Origin: Thermoplasmata archaeon
GTDB lineage: Archaea > Thermoplasmatota > Thermoplasmata > Lutacidiplasmatales > UBA184
Direction of reading: 5' to 3'
DNA: 15,821 nucleotides
NCBI GenBank assembly: GCA_021828085.1
Contig: JAKATE010000033.1
Span: 1-15,821 of the forward strand
In this document: positions 6,662-12,326 of the stretch, piece by piece
Layout: each line of letters begins with the position of its first letter
Position numbering within the stretch: position 1 is the stretch's first letter
Position numbers and translations under genes: made by a program
The notes under the pieces: model-generated
The model's input: the letters and a program-made list of their open reading frames with translations, nothing else
Database searches by the model: none
What the model was told of the DNA's origin: nothing

Positions 6662-7812
6662 TCGAACGCCGTCAGGCCGCGGAGTGGGTCCGCGACTACC
6701 CCCGCCCCCTCCTCGTCGGCGCCGTCGCCTCCCACTCCGCCCTCGACACCTTCGACGGGGCCGTGGCCGAGGGCCTGGGCACGCTCGCCCTCTGCCAGCA
6801 GGGGAGGGAGAAGACCTACGCGCGCTACTTCCGGACGGTGCGCGATGCGGCCGGGAGGCGGGTTCGGGGATGCGTGGACGAGGTCCTCGTGACCTCCCGC
6901 TTCTCCGAGGCGCTGGTAGGGACCGCCGCGGCCGCGCTGCGCCGGCGCGGCGTGGTGCTCGTCCCCAACCGTGCCTTGAGCTCCTACCTCCCCATCGAGG
7001 AGGTCGAAGAGAAGGTCGAGCTTCCGATCTTCGGCTCGCGCCGACTTCTCCGCCTGGAGGACCGCTCCGAGCGGGAGAACTATTACGGCCTGCTGGAGAA
7101 GGCGGGACTGCCGTTCCCTGCGGAGGTGAAGGACCCGGAGGGGATCGACGGTCTCACCATCGTGAAGCTCCCGCACGCGCGCAAGCGCCTGGAGCGGGGG
7201 TTCTTCACCTGCTCCTCGCCGAAGGAGTACCGGGAGCGCTCCCAGGCACTCCTGCGGGCCGGGGTGATCCTGCCGGAGGACCTCGCGAAGGCGCGCAAGG
7301 AGCGCTACATCCTCGGGCCGGTGTTCAACCTGAACTTCTTTGCGAGCCCGCTCGCCCCCCGGGGAAGCGAGCTCGAGCTCCTGGGCATCGACGAGCGCCG
7401 CGAGAGCTCCCTGGACGGACTGGTCCGCCTGCCGGCCGAGGAACAGCTGAGCCTGCCCGAGCGCGACCGGATCCCCGAGTACACCGTCGTGGGCCACGCC
7501 AGCTCCACCCTGCGGGAGTCGCTGCTCGAGCAGGCCTTCTCGCTCGGCGAGCGGTTCCTCGCCGCCGCCCGCGAGCAGTACCCGCCCGGGGTCCTCGGCC
7601 CGTTCTGCCTTCAGACCTGCGTGGACCGCGACCAGCGCTTCTTCATCTTCGATGTGGCCGTGCGGCTCGGGGGCGGGACGAACGCACACATGTCCGTGGG
7701 TCATCCGTACGGGAACGCCCTCTGGCGGGAGCCGATGTCCTCGGCCCGCCGCATGGCCCGGGAGCTCAGGCTCGCGCTCGAGGAGGACCGGCTGGAGGAG
7801 CTGGTCTCGTGA
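6658..7812 (+). CDS. purP: PurP-family ATP-grasp ligase (formate-dependent AICAR formylation or paralogue)
   Basis: 384 residues with a TTG start in a TTGA overlap with the preceding stop. Archaeal PurP makes FAICAR from AICAR, formate and ATP, replacing the folate-dependent step of purine synthesis. Family motifs seen: SHSALDTFDGA (25-35), GREKTY (49-54), LPIFGSRRLLR (122-132), NYYGLLEKAG (141-150), IVKLPHA (168-174) with RGFF, LLGIDERRESSLDGL (241-255), TLRESLLE (284-291), GPFCLQ (314-319), and the C-terminal FDVAVRLGGGTN with GNALWREPMS. The ATP-grasp flexible loop reads PHARKRLERGFF, not the Gly-rich GAKGGKGYF type I recall from characterised PurP. It could therefore be a PurP paralogue acting on a different substrate. 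Co-translation with a molybdenum hydroxylase and GcvT is unusual for a plain purine gene. Family assignment is firm; exact substrate is not. Confidence 0.87.
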   Translation: MIERRQAAEWVRDYPRPLLVGAVASHSALDTFDGAVAEGLGTLALCQQGREKTYARYFRTVRDAAGRRVRGCVDEVLVTSRFSEALVGTAAAALRRRGVVLVPNRALSSYLPIEEVEEKVELPIFGSRRLLRLEDRSERENYYGLLEKAGLPFPAEVKDPEGIDGLTIVKLPHARKRLERGFFTCSSPKEYRERSQALLRAGVILPEDLAKARKERYILGPVFNLNFFASPLAPRGSELELLGIDERRESSLDGLVRLPAEEQLSLPERDRIPEYTVVGHASSTLRESLLEQAFSLGERFLAAAREQYPPGVLGPFCLQTCVDRDQRFFIFDVAVRLGGGTNAHMSVGHPYGNALWREPMSSARRMARELRLALEEDRLEELVS

Positions 7813-9032
7813 GCGCGGGGGAGCCGGTCGCGGCCCCGGCGGGGCCGCTCCTGAAGACCCCGCTCTACGGATCGCACGTCGCCCGGGGAGCGCATCTGGT
7901 CCCCTTCCACGGCTGGTCGATGCCCCTCTACTACGCTTCCACGGGCATCCTCGCCGAGCACCAGGCGGTGCGAGAGGACGTGGGGGTCTTCGACGTCTCC
8001 CACATGGGCATCCTCTCCCTCGAGGGGAGCGGGGGGGCCTCCCTGCTCTCCCGGCGCACCCCCTCGGACCCGCGCCGAGGCAAGCCCGGGCAGGTGCGCT
8101 ACACCTGCCTGCTCGACGCCGACGGGCGGATGATCGATGACGCCCTCTGGGCCCGCACCGACGCAGCGGACGAGCCGACGAACTTCCTCTTCGTGCCCAA
8201 CGCCGGAACAGCCCCCCGGATCTTCGAGCTGCTCCGGCAGCACCGACCCAGCGGGTGCTCCATCGCGCTCCACAACGGTCGTGCGGGGATCCTCGCCGTG
8301 CAGGGGCCGCGCTCTCGGGCGCTGCTGGAGGAGCTGTTCGGCTGGAAGCTGGACGCGCTGCGCTTCTACACCGGGGCGTTCTTCGCGCTCGATCCCGGCG
8401 CGCCGGGCATCTCCGAGCTGGGGGGCGAGCTCTCCCGGCGTCTCGCGTCCCACGCCTGGGTGAGCCGGACCGGCTACACCGGGGAGTTCGGCTACGAGAT
8501 CCTCCTCGCCGCGGAGAGGATGCGCGGGGTCTTCGACCGTCTGCTGGAGCGGGGGGCCGTGCCCTGCGGGCTCGGCGCGCGCGACACGCTGCGGATGGAG
8601 ATGGGCTATCTGCTTTCCGGGGTGGACTTCGATCGCGACCGGTCCCCCCTCGAAGGGGGCCTGGAGCGCTTCCTCGAGTGGGACCACGCGTTCGTCGGGA
8701 AGGAGGCCCTCGAGGCGCAGCGCCGACAGGAGGGGTACGCCCGCTGGACGGGTCTACTCACCGACGAACCCGGGGTGATCCCCCGACATGGCCAGCCCTT
8801 GCGGGCCGGTGACCAGGAGGTCTCCCTCGTCAGCTCCGGGGGCCTCTCTCCCACGCTCCGGAAGGGGATCGCGCTCGCGTACCTTCCCCCGGCCTATCGG
8901 AAGGAAGGGACCGAGCTCACCCTTGCGCTTCGGGGCCGGGAGGCGCGGATGCGGGTGACCCCGCTTCCCTTCGTGCGGCCCAAGCCTCCGGTCGCGCGCC
9001 CGGGACCGGCAACTCCTCGGGCGCCGACCTGA
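7809..9032 (+). CDS. gcvT: GcvT-like aminomethyltransferase (glycine cleavage T-protein family)
   Basis: 407 residues, GTG start in a GTGA overlap with the PurP-family stop. T-protein takes the aminomethyl group from lipoylated H-protein and releases ammonia and 5,10-methylene-tetrahydrofolate. Motifs: PFHGWSMPLYY (32-42), EHQAVREDVGVFDVSHMG (50-67), YTCLLDADGRMIDD with the expected catalytic Asp pair D110/D111, VQGPRS (164-169), SRTGYTGEFGYEI (219-231), the folate-site GLGARDTLRMEMGY (254-267), and FVGKEAL (295-301). The C-terminal barrel is complete (LRKGIALAYL), followed by about 20 Pro/Arg-rich extra residues. It is slightly longer than the usual 360-375. No gcvH or gcvP is nearby, so it may work with partners elsewhere or be a GcvT-fold enzyme with another methylene donor. 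Last gene of the overlapping five-gene run. Confidence 0.87.
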   Translation: MSAGEPVAAPAGPLLKTPLYGSHVARGAHLVPFHGWSMPLYYASTGILAEHQAVREDVGVFDVSHMGILSLEGSGGASLLSRRTPSDPRRGKPGQVRYTCLLDADGRMIDDALWARTDAADEPTNFLFVPNAGTAPRIFELLRQHRPSGCSIALHNGRAGILAVQGPRSRALLEELFGWKLDALRFYTGAFFALDPGAPGISELGGELSRRLASHAWVSRTGYTGEFGYEILLAAERMRGVFDRLLERGAVPCGLGARDTLRMEMGYLLSGVDFDRDRSPLEGGLERFLEWDHAFVGKEALEAQRRQEGYARWTGLLTDEPGVIPRHGQPLRAGDQEVSLVSSGGLSPTLRKGIALAYLPPAYRKEGTELTLALRGREARMRVTPLPFVRPKPPVARPGPATPRAPT

Positions 9033-9045
9033 CCCTCCTTCCGGG

Positions 9046-9061
9046 CGGACGCAACCGTCCG
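9046..9061. repeat. Hairpin between convergent gcvT and VOC genes
   Basis: CGGACG-CAAC-CGTCCG is a perfect six-base-pair stem with a four-base loop, in the 45-base gap between two convergent genes. It could mark the 3' ends of both transcripts. No T-run follows on either strand. Confidence 0.4.
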
Positions 9062-9077
9062 GCAGGGATCGGGCCCT

Positions 9078-9419
9078 TCAGGCCTGGGTGATCCAGAACT
9101 CGTTGCCGTCAGGGTCCCGGAAGATCGCGAAGGTCCCCCACGCCTCCTTCTTCGTCGGCTGGGTGAACTCCACCCCCTTCGCGCGGAGTTCCCGCTCTTC
9201 GGCCTCCGCGTCCGGGACGCTGAATCCGATGCCGGTGTTGCCCGGCTCGAGCGGGCCGTTCACCGTGCACAGGTGGAGGAGGACGTTCGAGCCGCGGGGC
9301 CGTACCGTGACCCAGTGGCCCCGCTGGTCCCGGATCTCGAAGCCGAGCTTCTCGTGATACCACTTCGCGCTCTTCTTCGCGTCAGAGACCACCACCGCCA
9401 CGTCCTCGAAACGCAACAT
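9078..9419 (-). CDS. VOC-superfamily (glyoxalase/bleomycin-resistance fold) protein
   Basis: 113 residues, a single-chain VOC protein with two beta-alpha-beta-beta-beta units: RFEDVAVVVSDAKKSAKWYHEKLGF (3-27), VLLHL (46-50), NTGIGFSV (61-68), and a final GTFAIFRDPDGNEFWITQ (95-112). Probable metal ligands are E5 (in place of the more usual His), H49, and E107 in GNEFW. Such proteins are small cytosolic metalloenzymes or binding proteins, and the substrate cannot be inferred from the fold. The ATG is about 26 bases downstream of a TATA-like CCCGTAAGCG, which supports it as a leaderless start. It is convergent with the GcvT gene and divergent from the peroxiredoxin, so it is a single-gene unit. 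Confidence 0.82.
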   Translation of the reverse strand: MLRFEDVAVVVSDAKKSAKWYHEKLGFEIRDQRGHWVTVRPRGSNVLLHLCTVNGPLEPGNTGIGFSVPDAEAEERELRAKGVEFTQPTKKEAWGTFAIFRDPDGNEFWITQA

Positions 9420-9440
9420 GCGAAGAAGGAGCCCTCCGAG

Positions 9441-9454
9441 CGCTTACGGGTTTC
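9441..9454 (-). promoter_or_regulatory. BRE/TATA-like promoter of the VOC gene
   Basis: The minus strand reads GAAACCC then GTAAGCG, with the A/T part centred about 26 bases upstream of the ATG at 9419. The AAACCC element repeats the one before the hydroxylase operon box at 3011-3017. It is weakly TATA-like but well spaced. Confidence 0.35.
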
Positions 9455-9540
9455 GTCGGGACCGGCCCCCTCCCGCGGGCGGTGGGGGCGGCCGGGGGGT
9501 AGCGAACCCGGCCCTGGGTCCCCCCTGTACGCCCAGAGCA

Positions 9541-9712
9541 AGGGAAAAAGCCCAGGGAGAGCATCGGGAAGGTGCGACGATGAGGGAGAGGACGGGTCTC
9601 CCAGGCGATCACGTCAGGCGGTCCCCGGGGGGGCGCGGTCCGTCCATCCCTTCTTCGGCTCGGAGAGCGCCGGAGCACCTCCCCTCCTCCTCTCCGGGAG
9701 TCGCGCCCGGGC
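9541..9712 (+). promoter_or_regulatory. Putative promoter and leader of the peroxiredoxin gene
   Basis: The only A/T run in this gap is AGGGAAAAAG (9541-9550). If it is a TATA box, transcription starts near 9572 and leaves a leader of about 140 bases. Two stems fall in that leader: GGGAGA/TCTCCC (9584-9589 with 9597-9602) and CCGGAG/CTCCGG (9670-9675 with 9692-9697). No coding pattern is convincing here. No Shine-Dalgarno sequence is well placed before the ATG at 9713. Confidence 0.25.
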
Positions 9713-10444
9713 ATGGCTGAGCGAAGGACGCCGGCGCGGATGCGACCGGATGCGGACCCGTACCGGCTACCCGACGAGCTGCCGGCCCCGGTCGATGACG
9801 GGGCGGCCTCCCACCTCGAGGGCAGGCTCCTTCCCTCCCTCGAGCTCCGGTCCACCTCGGGGAGAAGGGTGAACGTCGCCGAGGCGGCCCGGGAACGGGC
9901 GGTCTTCTACTGCTACCCCGGGACGCTCACTCCCGGGACCCCCATCCCCGTGGAGTGGAGCCTCACCCCCGGAGCCCGGGGGTGCACCCCGCAGAACCGG
10001 GGGTACGGGCTCCATCACCGGGAGCTCGAGATGCTCGGCTGCCAGGTCTACGGGGTCAGCGGCCAGGGAACGACGGACCCGGACCGGGGACTGGCCGAGC
10101 AGCGCGAGCTCGCGGGCCGGCTCGCCCTCCCTTTCGAGCTGCTCAACGACTCCCGCTTCGAGCTGGCACGCGCGCTGGGGCTTCCCACCTTCGAGGTCCG
10201 CCTGGACTCCCCCGACTTCGACTACGCCGGGAAGAAGGTCCACTTCGTCCTCCAGGGGGCGACGCTCCTGCGCCGGCTGACCTTCGTGGCGGAGCGCTCC
10301 CGCATCGTGAAGGTCTTCTACCCGGTCTTTCCCCCGGACGCCGATGCCAGCGGGGTCCTCGCCTATCTTCGGCAGACACGGGACGGGCCCCGCCGCCGGG
10401 GGCCGGCCCGGGAGAAGGCTCATGGCACGCGTCCGCTCGCGTAG
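9713..10444 (+). CDS. Peroxiredoxin (AhpC/TSA family)
   Basis: 243 residues, a thioredoxin-fold peroxidase expected to reduce hydrogen or organic peroxides in the cytosol. After a polar N-terminus, the fold starts at VNVAEAARERAVFYCYPGT (53-71). The peroxidatic cysteine is probably C91 in GARGCTPQNR; the Thr two residues before or after the usual position is represented by T92. C110 could act as resolving cysteine, and C67 is also present. The end of the domain is LPFELLND, LPTFEVR and RIVKVFYPVFPPDADASGVLAYLR, typical of redoxin-type proteins with a TPQ active site. The ATG at 9713 is the ORF's own start. A second ATG (9740, residue 10) is possible because family similarity begins near residue 18. 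Its 3' end overlaps nadC by 23 bases. The thioredoxin at 14065 may be its reductant, which is only inference. Confidence 0.82.
   Translation: MAERRTPARMRPDADPYRLPDELPAPVDDGAASHLEGRLLPSLELRSTSGRRVNVAEAARERAVFYCYPGTLTPGTPIPVEWSLTPGARGCTPQNRGYGLHHRELEMLGCQVYGVSGQGTTDPDRGLAEQRELAGRLALPFELLNDSRFELARALGLPTFEVRLDSPDFDYAGKKVHFVLQGATLLRRLTFVAERSRIVKVFYPVFPPDADASGVLAYLRQTRDGPRRRGPAREKAHGTRPLA
10411..10418 (+). promoter_or_regulatory. Shine-Dalgarno sequence deciding the nadC start
   Basis: GGAGAAGG lies inside the end of the peroxiredoxin gene, with the GGAG core seven bases before the ATG at 10422. No comparable site precedes the alternative ATG at 10449. Confidence 0.55.
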
Positions 10445-11339
10445 GGCCATGCCTCGGAAGGCCGGCCGGACGGCGTTCCTTCGACAGCTTCGCGCCTTCC
10501 TCGAGGAAGACCATTACCGGGAGGACCTGACGACCCGCTCGGTCATCCCCGCCTCCCTCCGCGCACGGGCCACCCTGAGCGCCCAGGCCCCGGGGGTGGT
10601 GAGCGGGGTGAGCGTCGCCCTCCTGCTCCTGAAGGACCAGGGGCTTCGCGCACGGGCCCGGGTGAAGGACGGGGACCGGGTCCGACGCGGCACGCCGGTC
10701 CTCGAGATCGAAGGGCGCGCCCGGCGGATCCTGGAGGTGGAGCGGACCGTCCTCAACCTCATGACCCACCTCTCCGGCGTCGCGAGCGCCACGGCCCGGG
10801 CCGTCCGCGAGGCCCGCCGGGTCTCCCCCTCCTTCGAGGTCGCGGCCACCCGGAAGACCCTTCCCGGCCTGCGTGACCTGGAGAAGGCGGCGGTGATCCA
10901 CGGAGGAGGGAGACCGCACCGTCGGGACCTCTCGAGCGCGATCCTCCTCAAGAACAACCATCTGGCCCTCGTCCCTCTCGCCGAGGCGGTCCGTCGGGCC
11001 CGCCGGGCCGTGGGGGAGAACGGAACGGTGGAGACCGAGGTCCGCTCCCTTCGGCAGGCGCGGGAGGCCGCCCGGGCCGGTTCGGATCAGCTCCTCTTCG
11101 ACAACGTCTCCCCCGTCACTGCACGCCGATGGACCCGGGCGCTCGAGACCGAGGGTCTGCGACGGGGGCGCCTGCTGGAGGTCTCGGGAGGGGTCCGCCC
11201 CTCCAACATCGCGCGCTATGCCGCGACGGGGGTGGACCGGGCCTCCCTGGGGGCTCTCACGCATTCGGCCCCGGCACTTCCGATGCACCTCACCGTACGC
11301 CCCGGAAAGGCCCGTCGAGCCGCCCCCACGAAGCATTAA
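10422..11339 (+). CDS. nadC: Nicotinate-nucleotide pyrophosphorylase (quinolinate phosphoribosyltransferase)
   Basis: 305 residues. It converts quinolinate and PRPP to nicotinate mononucleotide, the entry to NAD. Motifs: EDLTTRSVIP (34-43), ERTVLNLMTHLSGVAS (107-122), the PRPP/quinolinate-site ATRKTLPGLR (142-151), GGGRPHR (161-167) with LLKNNH (175-180), the acidic strand TVETEVRS (202-209), LLFDNVSP (224-231), LEVSGGVRPSNI (252-263), and GVDRASLGALTHSA (270-283). All expected Arg, Lys, His and Asp active-site positions are present. I chose ATG 10422 for its Shine-Dalgarno; 10449 is an alternative giving 296 residues, and the family core begins after either. It overlaps the peroxiredoxin and is followed 36 bases later by nadA, the preceding enzyme of the pathway. 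The C-terminus has a short basic tail. Confidence 0.94.
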   Translation: MARVRSRRAMPRKAGRTAFLRQLRAFLEEDHYREDLTTRSVIPASLRARATLSAQAPGVVSGVSVALLLLKDQGLRARARVKDGDRVRRGTPVLEIEGRARRILEVERTVLNLMTHLSGVASATARAVREARRVSPSFEVAATRKTLPGLRDLEKAAVIHGGGRPHRRDLSSAILLKNNHLALVPLAEAVRRARRAVGENGTVETEVRSLRQAREAARAGSDQLLFDNVSPVTARRWTRALETEGLRRGRLLEVSGGVRPSNIARYAATGVDRASLGALTHSAPALPMHLTVRPGKARRAAPTKH

Positions 11340-11370
11340 GGCCCGGCGGGCCCTCGAAGTCCCCGGGAGG
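11334..11370 (+). promoter_or_regulatory. Possible internal promoter and ribosome-binding site of nadA
   Basis: CATTAAG (11334-11340) overlaps the nadC stop and could act as a TATA box, giving a start site near 11363. A strong GGGAGG (11365-11370) then lies five bases before the ATG at 11376. The ribosome-binding site is convincing; the promoter is tentative, since nadA could simply be read through from nadC. Confidence 0.4.
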
Positions 11371-11375
11371 GTCCC

Positions 11376-12284
11376 ATGGAGATTCTCGAGGAGATCGCGC
11401 AGCTCAAGCAGGAGCGCAACGCGGTCATCCTGGCGCACAACTACCAGATCGGCGAGATCCAGGACCTCGCGGACTTCGTGGGGGACTCGCTCTACCTCTC
11501 CCGGGAGGCGGCCCGCACCTCCGCGCGCGTGCTGGTATTCTCCGGGGTGCGCTTCATGGCCGAGACGGCCAAGATCCTCTCCCCGGAGAAGACGGTGCTC
11601 CTCCCGGATCTGGAGGCCGGATGCTCCCTCGCCGATTCCATCACCGCCGAGCAGCTCCGGGAGTGGAAGCGGCAGTTCCCGGGCGCGGTGGTCGTGAGCT
11701 ACGTGAACACCTCCGCCGAGGTCAAGGCGGAGAGCGACTACTGCTGCACCTCGGCCAACGCCGTGGAGATCGTCCGGCGCATCCCGGAGGACAGGGATGT
11801 CCTCTTCCTGCCGGACATGTTCCTCGGCGAATACGTCCGCAACAAGACCGGCCGGAAGAACATCCACCTCTGGGTGGGGGACTGCTTCGTGCATGCCCGG
11901 ATGCGCCCCGAGAACGTGACGCAGGCCCGCGCGACCCATCCGGGAGCGGAACTCATCGCCCATCCGGAGTGTGGATGCACCTCGGAGGTCCTCTCGGAGG
12001 TGGACCAGGTGCTCTCCACGGACGGGATGCTCCGCTACGCGGAGACCACGCATTCTCCCGAGGTGCTCGTCGCCACCGAGGTGGGGATCCTCCACCGGAT
12101 GCGCAAGGAGAACCCCCAGACCCGCTTCGTGCCCCTTTCGGCCGAGGCGGTCTGCCCGTTCATGAAGCGCAACACCCTCGAGAAGCTCCGCGACTCTCTG
12201 CGCTACCTGCAGTACCCCATCGAGCTCGACCCTGCGATCATCCCCCGGGCCCGCGTGCCCATCGAGCGGATGATCGCCGGTTGA
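11376..12284 (+). CDS. nadA: Quinolinate synthase (4Fe-4S)
   Basis: 302 residues. It condenses iminoaspartate with dihydroxyacetone phosphate to quinolinate. Three-fold pseudo-symmetric NadA architecture with AHNYQIGEIQDLADFVGDSL (20-39), FSGVRFMAET (55-64), and the three cluster cysteines C83 (LEAGCSLAD), C170 (WVGDCFVHARM) and C260 (EAVCPFMKRNTL). These positions are nearly those reported for compact archaeal NadA proteins. The conserved HPECGCTSEV (196-205) and SYVNTSAEVKAESDYCCTSAN are also present. The length fits the short NadA type. The start is fixed by a GGAGG five bases upstream. It is downstream of nadC in the same direction. No L-aspartate oxidase or aspartate dehydrogenase gene is in the window, so the iminoaspartate source must be elsewhere. 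Confidence 0.96.
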   Translation: MEILEEIAQLKQERNAVILAHNYQIGEIQDLADFVGDSLYLSREAARTSARVLVFSGVRFMAETAKILSPEKTVLLPDLEAGCSLADSITAEQLREWKRQFPGAVVVSYVNTSAEVKAESDYCCTSANAVEIVRRIPEDRDVLFLPDMFLGEYVRNKTGRKNIHLWVGDCFVHARMRPENVTQARATHPGAELIAHPECGCTSEVLSEVDQVLSTDGMLRYAETTHSPEVLVATEVGILHRMRKENPQTRFVPLSAEAVCPFMKRNTLEKLRDSLRYLQYPIELDPAIIPRARVPIERMIAG

Positions 12285-12303
12285 ACCACCCGGGTTTCTC
12301 GTC

Positions 12304-12317
12304 TCCCTCCGGAGGGA
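12304..12317. repeat. Palindrome between convergent nadA and polX
   Basis: TCCCTCCGGAGGGA is a perfect 14-base palindrome, flanked by CCCGG on the left and CCGGG on the right that could extend the pairing. It lies in the 42-base gap between two convergent genes, after TTTCTC. It may be a shared 3' end signal; its role is inferred only from position. Confidence 0.4.
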
Positions 12318-12326
12318 CCGGGGCGC

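Noticed and set aside
6684..7808. A long plus-strand frame extending GcvT upstream to 6684
   Set aside because: It overlaps the PurP-family gene in another frame and has no domain pattern. The GTG at 7809 in a GTGA overlap is the natural start.
9580..9720. A 46-codon ATG frame ahead of the peroxiredoxin
   Set aside because: Composition is Arg/Pro/Ser-rich with no pattern, and its end overlaps the peroxiredoxin start; probably untranslated leader.
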